From Ornithinimicrobium flavum (GTDB lineage: Bacteria > Actinomycetota > Actinomycetes > Actinomycetales > Dermatophilaceae), in the NCBI RefSeq assembly GCF_004526345.1, contig NZ_CP038213.1, positions 1,922,001 to 1,986,000 on the forward strand: a stretch of 64,000 nt of DNA, in the 5' to 3' direction. Shown one piece after another: positions 34,931 to 43,777 of this stretch. Under the pieces are notes generated by a model. The model made no database searches and was not told the origin of the DNA. It saw nothing but the letters and a program-made list of their open reading frames with translations. Positions within the stretch are counted from its first letter, which is position 1. Each line of letters begins with the position of its first letter. The position numbers were made by a program, and so were the translations under genes.

Positions 34931-36466
34931 TCAGGGGGAGGGCCGGGGCTCGTCCTCCTCGGGCTGCGGCCCGGTGTCCCGGTCGCCGTCCCGCCTCAGG
35001 ATGGGGGACAGGAGCCGGTCGCGCAGCGAGGTGGCCAGGTCGGTCGTCCGCTCGAACATCGCCACCCGCGCCGCTCCCCGCTCACCCTCGGCCTGGAGGT
35101 AGGCACGCTTGGCGCGCATCTGGAACACCGGGGCGGACTGCTCGGCCAGGGCTGCGGCCTGGGCCCCCTCGGGGGTCAGGCTCCTGACCTCCTCGGCGTG
35201 CTTCTCGCCGGTGCGCAGGTCCAGCTGCTCGCTGCCGTAGCGGATGACCGAGAGCACGCACGCGATGATCGGCACCGCGAGGAACGCGCCGAGGATGCCC
35301 CAGATCGTGCCGCCGGCGGCCACGCCGAGCAGGACGAGCACGGGGTGGATGGACACGGCTCGGCTCTGCACGGTGGGGGAGACGAACGTGGACTCGGCCT
35401 GCTGGACGAAGAGGACGACCGCCAGGGTCCACAGCGCGGTCGTGAAGCCCTGCGAGACCAGGGCCACGAGCACGGCCAAGGCCCCCGCCACGACGGCACC
35501 CACGATCGGGATGAAGGACAGGAAGAAGGTGATGATCGCCAGGGGGATGGCCAGGGGCACCCCCAGGATGACCAGACCGATGCCGATGAAGACGGCGTCG
35601 ATCGCCGCCACGATGGCCTGGCCGCGCAGGAAGCCACCGAGCGTGGTCCACACCCGGGTCAGGGCCTCGGTGAGGTGGCGGCCGGCCGTGCGCCCGGTGA
35701 TCCGCCGCACGAACGGGAGGAAGCCCGGACCGTCCTTGAGGAAGAAGAAGGTGAGCACCAGGGCCAGCAGGAAGGTGGTGACGGCCGAGCCGACCGTCGT
35801 GAGGGTCGAGAGGGCGCCCGAGGCCAGGGCGCTGGCCTGGGACTGCAGCCAGGTGGTGACCTGCTCGACATACCCGTCCAGCTGGTCGCTCTGCAGGTTG
35901 ACCGGGGGGCCCGCCAGCCAGGCGAGGATGGAGTCGAGGCCCTCGCCGGCCTGCGCGGCGACCTCCCGGCTCTGACCGGCCACGGAGGGGCTGATCCCGG
36001 CGATGATGGCCGCGAAGACCCCCAGGGCGCCCAGGAGCACCACGACGGAGGCCAGTCCGGCGGGGACCCGGTGGCCGCGCAGCCACCGCACGGGCGGCCA
36101 CAGCACCGAGCTGATGATGAGGGCCAGCAGGATCGGGAGGACCCCGACCCAGACCTGGGCGATGACGTAGAGGATGACGGCCAGGGCGGCCACGACGAGC
36201 AGGAAGCGCCACGACCAGGCGGCGACCCCCCGCAGCCCCTCCAGGATGAGGGCACCACGGTCGACCGTGTCATCACCCTCGGCGTGCAGGTCCTGCTCCC
36301 CGGGGTCGCTCACGGTGCCGTCCGGGACGTCGTCGTCCACCGTGCGGGGCGGTTCGGCCTCCGGCGGCGGCCGCTCCTCCTGCGACGGCCGCACCTCGTC
36401 CGGCGTCCGCGCCGCCTCGGTGTCGCCGTCGACCGGGTGCGCCCCGGCCCTCGTCTCGTCCTGCAT
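34931..36466 (-). CDS. AI-2E family transporter (TqsA/PerM-like)
   Basis: 511 residues. An acidic, Pro/Glu-rich N-terminal ~75 residues come first, then about eight membrane helices of the AI-2E exporter family (FLLVVAALAVILYVIAQVWVGVLPILLALIISSVLWPPVRWL, TFLLALVLTFFFLKDGPGF, GFLRGQAIVAAIDAVFIGIGLVILGVPLAIPLAIITFFLSFIPIVGA, each read with breaks). The C-terminal cytoplasmic tail carries coiled charged segments. The substrate cannot be inferred; related proteins act as Na+/H+ or small-molecule exporters. Start chosen at the ATG before QDETRAG, since upstream in-frame sequence is low-complexity and overlaps the epimerase gene. Confidence 0.88.
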   Translation of the reverse strand: MQDETRAGAHPVDGDTEAARTPDEVRPSQEERPPPEAEPPRTVDDDVPDGTVSDPGEQDLHAEGDDTVDRGALILEGLRGVAAWSWRFLLVVAALAVILYVIAQVWVGVLPILLALIISSVLWPPVRWLRGHRVPAGLASVVVLLGALGVFAAIIAGISPSVAGQSREVAAQAGEGLDSILAWLAGPPVNLQSDQLDGYVEQVTTWLQSQASALASGALSTLTTVGSAVTTFLLALVLTFFFLKDGPGFLPFVRRITGRTAGRHLTEALTRVWTTLGGFLRGQAIVAAIDAVFIGIGLVILGVPLAIPLAIITFFLSFIPIVGAVVAGALAVLVALVSQGFTTALWTLAVVLFVQQAESTFVSPTVQSRAVSIHPVLVLLGVAAGGTIWGILGAFLAVPIIACVLSVIRYGSEQLDLRTGEKHAEEVRSLTPEGAQAAALAEQSAPVFQMRAKRAYLQAEGERGAARVAMFERTTDLATSLRDRLLSPILRRDGDRDTGPQPEEDEPRPSP

Positions 36467-36524
36467 ACCGACCTGCCTGACCCCGCTGCCGCCGCCCGTG
36501 CCCGTCACGAACGCCCCCAGGGTG

Positions 36525-37370
36525 TCACGACGCGTCACCGGTCCGCACCGCGAGGCGGAAACCCACCTGCACGGAGCCATCAGGAGGGACCTCCAGGGCG
36601 TGGATCCCCGTCGCCGCCACCTCGACGCAGACGAAGTCCCGCCACAGACCGGGCCCGACGTCGTCGACCTCCGCCGCCTGGTCGGGGCCGGGGTTCCACA
36701 CCACCGTCTGGGTCGTCCCGAACGGGGTGATCGCCATCCGACGGCCACCTCCGTCCAGGAGGACCGGTCGGGGTTCACCGGGGGAGTCGTAGACGTTGTC
36801 GGTCTCGCCGCGGAACAGGACGGGGCCCTCCTGCACCCGCCTGCTCCCCGCCACCTTGTCGAGGTAGGGCGCCCCGTCCAGGCCGTGCACCTCGGCGGCG
36901 TCCAGGTCCGCCACCGCGAGGTAGGTGTGCAGGGCCACCTCCGCCCGGTACGCGACCGAGCCCGGGTTGTGCACCGACATCCGGAGGGTCACCTCGCCAT
37001 CACCCAGGGACACCGCGGAACGCAGGCGGAACGGGCCGGGCAGGTGCTCCGCCCCCGGCACGTGGGCGACGTCCTCCGAGCTCAGAGCCCACGCCCACAC
37101 CTCCCCGTCCTCGGTCGCGGAGGGACGCCAGGTGGCGGTCCGCACGACACCGTGGCTGGGGCGGAGGTCACCCGTCGGCCCGTCGGCGAACCACGGGAAG
37201 CAGATCGGCACCCCACCCCGGATGGCTCGGGTCCCGTCCAGCACGGCCCGTGGGCTCAACCAGATCACCGGGCGCCCGTCCAGCTCCCAGGAGGCCAGCG
37301 TGGCCCCGTGGTCGTAGGCGACCAGGCGGGACCGGCCGTCCTCGTGGGTGCGGGGCTGCAGGGCGCTCAT
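36525..37370 (-). CDS. Aldose-1-epimerase-like protein (D-hexose-6-phosphate mutarotase)
   Basis: 281 residues, galactose-mutarotase fold. Family blocks: RLVAYDHGATLASWELDGRPVIWLSP, RAIRGGVPICFPWFAD, RPSHGVVRTATWRP with the catalytic His, VALHTYLAVADL, and VVWNPGPDQAAEVDDVGPGLWRDFVCVE with the catalytic Glu region. It interconverts anomers of hexose 6-phosphates. TACCCT 6 nt before the ATG supports the start. Confidence 0.9.
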   Translation of the reverse strand: MSALQPRTHEDGRSRLVAYDHGATLASWELDGRPVIWLSPRAVLDGTRAIRGGVPICFPWFADGPTGDLRPSHGVVRTATWRPSATEDGEVWAWALSSEDVAHVPGAEHLPGPFRLRSAVSLGDGEVTLRMSVHNPGSVAYRAEVALHTYLAVADLDAAEVHGLDGAPYLDKVAGSRRVQEGPVLFRGETDNVYDSPGEPRPVLLDGGGRRMAITPFGTTQTVVWNPGPDQAAEVDDVGPGLWRDFVCVEVAATGIHALEVPPDGSVQVGFRLAVRTGDAS

Positions 37371-37432
37371 GGGCCCAGGGTAGACACCCCCACCGACGGG
37401 TGGTGCCGCTCGACGGTCGCCGCAGGTCCCGG

Positions 37433-37852
37433 TCACTCGGTCAGGTCGACCGACCGCAGCGCGCTGGCCTCGACCTCGTAGCGGGAGACGGCGCCCGAGC
37501 CGGTGCGGAAGAAGCGGCGACGCAGGGCGCCCTCGACCTGGACCCCCGACCCGTCGGTCAGTCGCAGCGCAGCAGCGCGGGTCCGGGCGGTCCAGCAGGC
37601 GACGTCGATGGTGTCGACCTGCCGGCGGGTGCCGGTGCTCCCGGTGGTGTCCCGGGACCGGGCTCTGCGGAGCGGGCGCGGGACGACCACCCGCAGCTGG
37701 ACCAGGCGGTCGCCGCTGGGCATCTCCCGCTCCGTGGGCTCTCCGCTCACCCGCCCGGTGAGCTGCACCTCGTTGGCCGGTGCCGCCGTCTGCCTGGACA
37801 TGGACCCGACCGTGCTGCGCCGGCGCCCACTCCGGAAGGGCAGCTCATCCAC
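37433..37852 (-). CDS. Single-stranded DNA-binding (SSB-like) OB-fold protein
   Basis: 139 residues. One OB-fold: NEVQLTGRVSGEPTEREMPSGDRLVQLRVVVPR, TIDVACWTARTRAAALRL and GSGVQVEGALRRRFFRTGSGAVSRYEVEASAL. It lacks the acidic C-terminal tip of housekeeping SSB, so it is a paralogue. The start is uncertain: ATG at 37852 or at 37801 (before SRQTAAP); neither has a clear ribosome site. Confidence 0.8.
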   Translation of the reverse strand: MDELPFRSGRRRSTVGSMSRQTAAPANEVQLTGRVSGEPTEREMPSGDRLVQLRVVVPRPLRRARSRDTTGSTGTRRQVDTIDVACWTARTRAAALRLTDGSGVQVEGALRRRFFRTGSGAVSRYEVEASALRSVDLTE

Positions 37853-37909
37853 CTGTGGGCGAGGCGGTGCGCCGGAGCCCCCGGTGTGGACGAGGGTGCA
37901 CGGCGGGGC

Positions 37910-39898
37910 TCAGGCCCGCCCGGCCCGTCTCCGGCCGGCGACCTCGAGGAAGGGGGTCAGCAGGTCCGGGTCGTCCACGGCGGTGCGCTGGAGCACGCTG
38001 TCGGGGTCGGCGCCCTGCAGGATGCGCTTGACCGGCACCTCCAGACGCTTGCCGGTCCGGGTGTGCGGCAGCGCCGGCACCTGGATGATCTCGTCCGGGA
38101 CGTGGCGCGGGGACACCCGGTGCCGGATCGCGTCGGTGATGCGGCCCCGCAGCCCGGCGTCCAAGGACGCGGCGTCGGCCAGGACGACGAACAGGGGCAT
38201 CCAGTACCCCCCGTCCGGCTCCTCGACCCCCAGCACCAGGGACTCGAGCACCCCCTCCACGTCCTCCACGGCGTGGTAGATGTCGGCGCTGCCCATTCGG
38301 ACACCGTGCCGGTTCAGCGTGGCGTCCGAGCGTCCGTGGATGACCACGCTGTCCCGGTCGGTGATGGTGATCCAGTCCCCGTGCCGCCACACGCCGGGGT
38401 AGGTCTCGAAGTAGGACTCGCGGTAGCGCTCCCCGTCGGGGTCGTCCCAGAAGAACACCGGCATCGACGGCAGCGGGCGCGTCATGACCAGCTCGCCGAC
38501 CTCGCCGCGTAGCGGCCGGCCCTCGGGGTCCCACGCGTCCATCGCCACGCCCAGGTGGCGCACCGAGAGCTCGCCCGGCCACACCGGGACGGTCCGCAGC
38601 CCCCCGCAGAAGCCGCTGCAGATGTCGGTGCCGCCGCTGATGGAGTAGACCGGGAGGCCACCGGTGGAGGCCACGGCCCAGGCGTGGGTGGCCGGCCCGA
38701 TGGGTGCGCCGGTCGTGGCGACGGCACGCAGCGCGGACAGGTCGAGGTCCCGACCGGGCTCGATCCCCGTGGCCCGGGACGCGTCGAGGTAGCCGGGGCT
38801 GCAGCCGAAGACGGTCACGCCGTGGTCGGCCGCCAACCGCCACAGGCGGGTGGCGTCGGGATGGTGCGGTGCGCCGTCGACGCAGACGATCGAGGCCCCC
38901 GTCGCCAGGGCGGAGGCCTGGATGTTCCACATCACCCAGGACGGGGAGGTGAACCAGAAGAGGCGGTCCCGGGGCCCGAGATCGAGGTGGAGGCCCAGCA
39001 GCTTGAGCTGCTCGATCAGGATGCCGCCGTGGGACTGGACGATGCCCTTGGGCCGCCCGGTCGTGCCGGAGGAGAAGAGCACCCAGAGCGGGTCGTCGAA
39101 GCCGACCGGCTCGAAGGACGGCTCCGCCTGCCCCGCCACCACCCGGGCCCAGTCGTGCGCCGACACCCCGTCGAGTCGCTCGCCGTCCTCGCCGGACCTG
39201 CGGACCATCACCACGTCGGTGACCGTGGGCAGCGAGCCCAGGACCTCCCGGACCGCCGCCCGGCGGTCGACGTCCCGTCCCCCATACCGATAGCCCTCCG
39301 CCGCGACGAGCACCGTGGCCTCCAGCGGCCCCAGCCGGTCCACGACGGCCGCGGGGGAGTAGTCCTGACCCACGCTGGACCAGACCGCGCCGACCGAGGC
39401 GGTGGCGAGCAGGGCGACCACGGCCTCGGGGACGTTGGGCAGGTAGCCGACGACCCGGTCCCCGCGGCCCACCCCGTGCTCCCGCAGCCACCGCGCCAGG
39501 ACGGCGACCTCCTGACGGAGCCGACCCCACGTCATACCGGAGGTCGCGCCCGTCTCGTCGACGCCCACGACCGCCACGTCCTGGTCCCGGCCGCGGGACA
39601 GGACGTACTGCGCATAGTTGACGCGCACGTCAGGGAACCACGTCGACCCCGGCATGCGCTCCTGCGTCAGGACGCGCCCGTGGTCACCGAAGACGGTGCC
39701 CAGCTCGAAGAAGTCCCACACCGCGGCCCAGAACTCCTCCAGCTCGGTCGTGGACCACGTCCACAGCTGGTCGTACGTCGCGAAGCTGCGACCGGTGCGC
39801 TCCGCGGCGAATGTCGCGAAGGCCGTCACCCGGGCCTCCGCGACGTCCTCCGCGGTGGGCTCCCACAGGGGAGCGGGGGAGTGGGGGTCGGCTGCCAT
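37910..39898 (-). CDS. Acetoacetate--CoA ligase
   Basis: 662 residues, acyl-adenylate enzyme. Activates acetoacetate with ATP and CoA. AMP-binding motif: VLFSSGTTGRPKGIVQSHGG; further blocks VYSISGGTDICSGFCGG, GEVGELVMTRPLPSMPVFFWDD, and C-terminal RTGKRLEVPVKRIL with the adenylation Lys. The substrate is assigned from length and N-terminal layout (FATYDQLWTWSTTELEEFW, acetoacetyl-CoA synthetase type). AAGGAG lies 8 nt before the ATG, an unusually clear ribosome site here. It could join the thiolase at 17.7 kb and products of lysine breakdown in acetoacetyl-CoA metabolism. Confidence 0.9.
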   Translation of the reverse strand: MAADPHSPAPLWEPTAEDVAEARVTAFATFAAERTGRSFATYDQLWTWSTTELEEFWAAVWDFFELGTVFGDHGRVLTQERMPGSTWFPDVRVNYAQYVLSRGRDQDVAVVGVDETGATSGMTWGRLRQEVAVLARWLREHGVGRGDRVVGYLPNVPEAVVALLATASVGAVWSSVGQDYSPAAVVDRLGPLEATVLVAAEGYRYGGRDVDRRAAVREVLGSLPTVTDVVMVRRSGEDGERLDGVSAHDWARVVAGQAEPSFEPVGFDDPLWVLFSSGTTGRPKGIVQSHGGILIEQLKLLGLHLDLGPRDRLFWFTSPSWVMWNIQASALATGASIVCVDGAPHHPDATRLWRLAADHGVTVFGCSPGYLDASRATGIEPGRDLDLSALRAVATTGAPIGPATHAWAVASTGGLPVYSISGGTDICSGFCGGLRTVPVWPGELSVRHLGVAMDAWDPEGRPLRGEVGELVMTRPLPSMPVFFWDDPDGERYRESYFETYPGVWRHGDWITITDRDSVVIHGRSDATLNRHGVRMGSADIYHAVEDVEGVLESLVLGVEEPDGGYWMPLFVVLADAASLDAGLRGRITDAIRHRVSPRHVPDEIIQVPALPHTRTGKRLEVPVKRILQGADPDSVLQRTAVDDPDLLTPFLEVAGRRRAGRA

Positions 39899-39931
39899 GT
39901 CGTGTTCTCCTTGCACCGTCGGGGCTCGGGC

Positions 39932-41044
39932 CTAGTCTGGCGACGACCGACCGCCACGCTCGCGACCGACCCGGTCGAAGCGGGGGTCGAGCTCGGGGAT
40001 GAGCGAGCCGGTGACCTGGTGGTGCGGCCACTCGAGAGTATGTGGTGCGCTCATCGTGACGTAGTTGGGCTGTTCCTTCGCGTGGACGGTGTCCGGGTGC
40101 ACCGGCACGTGCGCCGCCGGCGGGTTGGCGGTCCACGCCGCGACGAACAGCAGCCAGCGCAGCGCCAGGTTGAGGGTGACCAGCACCGTGGCGACGGCGG
40201 CGAAGGTGGACAGCAGCGGGCCGGCGGAGATCGCACCGACCAGGGAGGTGCCACCCACCCGCAGCAGTCCGAAGCCCACGGCGCCCATGACCATGCCCTG
40301 CCGCATGTCCTCCCAGGGCACGCGCACCTTGCTCGTCACCCGGATGACCAGCCAGACCAGCAGGGCGTCCAGGACGGCGACGAGGACCAGGGCGGACCCC
40401 GCCACCAGCCACCCGGCCACCGAGCTGCGCAGGCCCAGCCAGTCCATGGCCGTGGTCCCCAGGAGGGTCACGGCCGACACGGCCGCGGACGAGGCGAGGA
40501 AGGTGAGGGCGATGAGGAAGAAGCCCCAGAGGTCGATGAGCTTGCCCCGGACGAAGCGGAGCGGGGCCCCGCCGAGGCCGAACATCTGGCGCACGGTCCG
40601 CCGCAGCCCGGTCATGACCGCCATCGCCGTCCAGACGATGACGACGGTGGACACCGCCGTGGTCCAGCCCCAGCTCCCGTCACGGATGAGCTGGTCGGGC
40701 CGGATCAGACCGTCGTTGCCGCCGTCGTCGATGATCCCGGGGATGACCGAGTTGACGACCGCGATGACCTCGCCGACCAGCTCGGGTCGGTCACCGAGGA
40801 AGGCCCGCGCGATGTTGACGATGATCGTCAGCGCGGCCGTGAGCGACAGCATCGCCGTGAACGTGACCCCACCGGCGCCGAGGTGCCCCCAGGCCACGAC
40901 ATACCGGAGGGCGGCCCGCACGAGGCGGGGCTGCCGGCCCACGTCGAGCAGGTCGTACCAGCGCTCACGCAGCCGAGCGCGCCGGTCCGGGCTCGGTGGA
41001 CCGTCGTCCCAGCTTGCCTCGGGGTCCTTGCGCGGCTCAGACAT
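39932..41044 (-). CDS. YihY/BrkB-family membrane protein
   Basis: 370 residues. A cytoplasmic N-terminus is followed by six membrane helices typical of YihY (former 'ribonuclease BN'), e.g. GGVTFTAMLSLTAALTIIVNIARAFLG, TAVSTVVIVWTAMAVMTGLRRTVRQMFG, FFLIALTFLASSAAVSAVTLLG, MVMGAVGFGLLRVGGTSLVG and NLALRWLLFVAAW. Function unknown; a transporter role is suspected. The C-terminal ~60 residues are hydrophilic. It is the last gene before the accessory island. Confidence 0.88.
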   Translation of the reverse strand: MSEPRKDPEASWDDGPPSPDRRARLRERWYDLLDVGRQPRLVRAALRYVVAWGHLGAGGVTFTAMLSLTAALTIIVNIARAFLGDRPELVGEVIAVVNSVIPGIIDDGGNDGLIRPDQLIRDGSWGWTTAVSTVVIVWTAMAVMTGLRRTVRQMFGLGGAPLRFVRGKLIDLWGFFLIALTFLASSAAVSAVTLLGTTAMDWLGLRSSVAGWLVAGSALVLVAVLDALLVWLVIRVTSKVRVPWEDMRQGMVMGAVGFGLLRVGGTSLVGAISAGPLLSTFAAVATVLVTLNLALRWLLFVAAWTANPPAAHVPVHPDTVHAKEQPNYVTMSAPHTLEWPHHQVTGSLIPELDPRFDRVGRERGGRSSPD

Positions 41045-41185
41045 GGGCCCATTGTCACGGCTGGTGGGCGAGACTCGGGGAGGCAGACGTCCCTGCGGGG
41101 ATGCCGGGGGCCGGTGGGCGTTATGTCAAATAGAAGACGCCTGGCAGCGGCGCGTATACCGAAAACTGCAGATACGGTTCCGCCC

Positions 41186-41522
41186 ATGGACGAGAGCACC
41201 GTGCAGCAGGCCTGCATCGACGCCTACCTGTCAGGGGCTGACGCGAGGCCGGATCACCTCGCCTACGGGGCCGTCCTGGTTCTCGCCGGCCTGGCCGACA
41301 ACGCCGGCCTGGTGGGCGGCATCGGTGAGCTGCTCATCACAGAGTCTCCGGGCGCCATCGTCGATGGTGTGGCGGGCTGCGCGGCTTCGACCTGATCGAC
41401 GTCGCGGACCTGGTGGAACGCGCCACGGGCGAGTACCGCGCCGTATGCGTCCCACCGGTGAGGAGGAGATCGGCGCGGACGGAAGGATCGACGAGGCGAT
41501 CACTCGGACGCTGCGGCGGTGA
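41186..41522 (+). pseudogene. Small hypothetical gene, frameshifted remnant
   Basis: Three frames join into a plausible ~112-residue helical protein: STVQQACIDAYLSGADARP and VLAGLADNAGLVGGIGELL (to about 41375), LRGFDLIDVADLVERATGEYRA (to about 41447), and RPTGEEEIGADGRIDEAITR (to the TGA at 41520). No family recognised. It marks the start of the AT-richer island and may be decayed. Confidence 0.4.
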
Positions 41523-41850
41523 GAGAACGCCGATAAGCAACATTATGTAAAGTGTTGCCAAGATCGCCCTGCTCACGACACAGGCGCCGGTGTCGCCCGC
41601 CAAGACGCATGGCAGTACTGCCACCTAATCGGTCAGTTCGGGATTCTGGGCTTCTGTGTCACGGCAAGCGTCAAAGGCTTAACGGTCCCGTGGTCTCTAT
41701 GTCGTCGATCTCGGCCTCAAGGGCGGTGGAAGCTTCCTCATCGCTCGAAACGGACGCGGCGACAGCTCAGCCTTCGCCATTGACTACGTACAGATCCACG
41801 AGACCGGCACCTCCTTAACGACCCAAGTTCGACGCCCGAGCACCGCACCG
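41523..41850. other. Intergenic region with a gene fragment
   Basis: No intact gene. From about 41684 to 41817 the + strand encodes GLYVVDLGLKGGGSFLIARN and DSSAFAIDYVQIHETGTSL, which look like part of a lost protein, with a stop codon directly before and no start. GC content is lower than in the flanking core genes. Confidence 0.4.
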
Positions 41851-41852
41851 CC

Positions 41853-41911
41853 CAGGTCGAGGGCGCGGGTCCGTACCGTGACGCCGAGGGGTTCAAGGAG
41901 GCTCTGACGTC
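41853..41911 (+). repeat. Truncated copy of the start of the 42716 gene
   Basis: 59 bases match 42721-42780 with two substitutions and one missing base. Both encode VEG(A/T)GPYRD(A/V)EGFKEALTS. The copy lacks the ATG and, after the match, runs in the same frame to a TAG at 41997. It is a remnant of a second copy of the partner gene, directly upstream of the module's promoter. Confidence 0.8.
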
Positions 41912-41972
41912 CGAGCTTGCTGTGTCACGGGCGCGAGCCGGGCGGCTCCCCCGCGCTCTGGCATGCAGGGAC

Positions 41973-42002
41973 TTGACGGTCCTAGTTTGGGACCGTTAGT
42001 GT
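41973..42002 (+). promoter_or_regulatory. Promoter with internal palindromic operator for the zinc-ribbon/HTH gene
   Basis: TTGACG (41973-41978), 18-bp spacer, TAGTGT (41997-42002). Inside and overlapping the -35 lies ACGGTCC-TAGTTTG-GGACCGT (41976-41996), a perfect 7-bp inverted repeat with a 7-bp centre. A repressor bound there would block polymerase, as expected for an autoregulated antitoxin or Aca-type protein. Confidence 0.65.
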
Positions 42003-42056
42003 AAGACGCAGGTCACGGCACCAGGCCACGACCGACTCCCATGAAGGGGCGCATAC

Positions 42057-42719
42057 ATGAGCCATCAGTTCACGTCTTGCCCGCAGTGCGCGAGCAATGA
42101 CATCAAGACCGACATGTTCCGGGTGCGGTGCGGGGGGTGCGGTTGGTCGCTCCAGGACCCCGACCCTCAGTACGAGGCACACGTCCAGGAACTTGGATGG
42201 GCGAACATCGAACCCAACACACCAATCATCCGAGCCATCGACGCTCTGCCGCCCGATTTCGGCGCGAGCCTGACAACGACCCGAAGCGCATTCCCGGCGA
42301 ACCATCCCGTCCACGCCGATTGGCCCTCGCTGACGGCAGCAGAGTTTCGAATCCGCCGAGAGACTTTCGGGCTCAGTGCAGAGTGGCTTGCCGAACGTCT
42401 GGGCGTGGCCCTCAAGACCGTCCAGAGATGGGAGAACGGCCACCGACCCATTCCCGACGGGGTCGCGGAGGACATGGATCTGATTTCCACGGCGATGGGT
42501 GAGGTCGCGGCACGCAACTGCGCTGAGCACCTGCTCAGGACCGAAGACCCCGTCATGAGTATTCCTCGTGCCGGGACCCATTTCGGGTTCCCCGCCTCCT
42601 GGTACCGCGCCTTGGTGGATCAGGTCAGACATCTCCTCATGGCCGAGTATGGCGATCCCGGCCTTGCCGCCGCCACCTTTCGGGTTGTTTACTTCGACGA
42701 GGGGGGCGACCAGTCATGA
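42057..42719 (+). CDS. Zinc-ribbon and helix-turn-helix regulator (MqsA/Aca-like layout)
   Basis: 220 residues. Zinc ribbon with two CxxC pairs at C8/C11 and C25/C28 (SCPQCAS, RCGGCGW). An Xre-like HTH follows at about 92-140 (LTAAEFRIRRETFGLSAEWLAERLGVALKTVQRWENG cut at the usual turn), and a C-terminal region has SWYRALVDQVRHLL. The order zinc ribbon then HTH resembles MqsA/YgiT antitoxins, though this protein is longer. It is coupled to the next gene by ATGA overlap and its promoter holds a palindrome, so autoregulation is likely. Codon use is more A/T-rich than in core genes, suggesting acquisition. Ribosome site: AAGGGG 8 nt before the ATG. Confidence 0.75.
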   Translation: MSHQFTSCPQCASNDIKTDMFRVRCGGCGWSLQDPDPQYEAHVQELGWANIEPNTPIIRAIDALPPDFGASLTTTRSAFPANHPVHADWPSLTAAEFRIRRETFGLSAEWLAERLGVALKTVQRWENGHRPIPDGVAEDMDLISTAMGEVAARNCAEHLLRTEDPVMSIPRAGTHFGFPASWYRALVDQVRHLLMAEYGDPGLAAATFRVVYFDEGGDQS

Positions 42720-43414
42720 CCAGGGTCGAGGGCACGGGTCCGTACCGTGACGTCGAGGGGTTCAAGGAGGCTCTGACGTCGCTGCGATCCATGACCAGGG
42801 GCGACGACGCCCGACCGGCTATGCGCTCTCCCGTCCAACTGATCACCCACCTTGCGTGGCGGTCACCGGACGACACCGTCAGCTGGTACGAGAGCAGCAC
42901 CCCGCAGAGCGTCATGGACTACGCCGACTTCCTCGCGGTGGGCACGGGAACCGTGATCCGTGAGGCCATGGAGGTCGCCCTCAGGCACGCCGAGGCTGCG
43001 ACCAAGGACGGACAGGCCGAAGGCGTGGCCGTCCTGGCCGGGATCATCCGTCAGCACGGGGCTGACCCCGACGGCACGACCAGCAGACACCCTGGTGCGA
43101 CTCCGAGGCAGGCACCGAGTCCGCCACTGGGGCGGACCGACCACACGGAGCTGGGGGTTTACGAGGGAGAAGGCTTGGTCGAAGGTGACGATGTCCGCAA
43201 GTCTCGAGGGCTGCACCACAGGATCTACCCCTACATGGAGTCCGTGACGCAGTACGCCAACGACCGGGGCAAGGACGTTGGACCCTGGGTAGTCAGGGAC
43301 AGGTCCACCGCCCTCCGCGCCGAGCGGCGCGGCAGGGGCCGTGCGATGGTCCGCGTGTGGGGCCCGAGCGCGTGGGCCTACGTAAACGATGGGTCGGAGT
43401 CAGAGCACGGATGA
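42716..43414 (+). CDS. Hypothetical protein, partner of the zinc-ribbon/HTH gene
   Basis: 232 residues, no family recognised. The N-terminal half is helical (VEGFKEALTSLRSM, VQLITHLAWRSPDDTVSWYESS, VMDYADFLAVGTGTVIREAMEVALRHAEAATK). A Pro/Gly-rich linker at about 120-150 leads to a basic C-terminal half (HHRIYPYMESVTQYAND, RSTALRAERRGRGRAMVRVWG). No signal peptide or membrane helix. It overlaps the regulator stop by 4 bases and a truncated copy of its start lies 0.86 kb upstream, so this gene belongs to a repeated, mobile or modular unit. A toxin or effector role is only an inference from context. Confidence 0.65.
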   Translation: MTRVEGTGPYRDVEGFKEALTSLRSMTRGDDARPAMRSPVQLITHLAWRSPDDTVSWYESSTPQSVMDYADFLAVGTGTVIREAMEVALRHAEAATKDGQAEGVAVLAGIIRQHGADPDGTTSRHPGATPRQAPSPPLGRTDHTELGVYEGEGLVEGDDVRKSRGLHHRIYPYMESVTQYANDRGKDVGPWVVRDRSTALRAERRGRGRAMVRVWGPSAWAYVNDGSESEHG

Positions 43415-43777
43415 TCGTCCACGTCGTCTCCGCGCTCACCGTCACGGCATGGGTCGCCATGTGGTCATGACCGGGCCGGGGCCAGTCTGAGCGGCAGCGG
43501 TGACGGACACGCGCTCAGGCGAAAGCCCCATCCGTCGCGCGAGCGTGAGCGTGGCCCTTCGGCCCTGTGACACTTTCTGTCACTTCTCCATAGGGAACTC
43601 CTGGCGACACCACTTGACATCAGCGGTGTAGCGAACGTGACCGGACGGGATCATGACATGTTAAATGGCAGATGATCCGACGGACTTGTGCCAATCAACG
43701 CGTCATCTCGGTGTAGAACACTGACGTTTGTATTGGCGGGCGACAGCCGGCTCGGTGCGCACGACTCCCCTCCCCGC
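43415..43777. other. Intergenic region after the two-gene module
   Basis: No gene seen. Contains GTGACA-CTTTC-TGTCAC (43567-43583), a perfect 6-bp inverted repeat of operator size, and an isolated TTGACA at 43614-43619 without a convincing -10. It is among the more A/T-rich parts of the window. Confidence 0.4.

Noticed and set aside
41186..41400. An intact ~70-residue protein at 41186
   Set aside because: The stop follows soon after a frame break; coding-like sequence goes on in two other frames, so it was listed as a frameshifted remnant.
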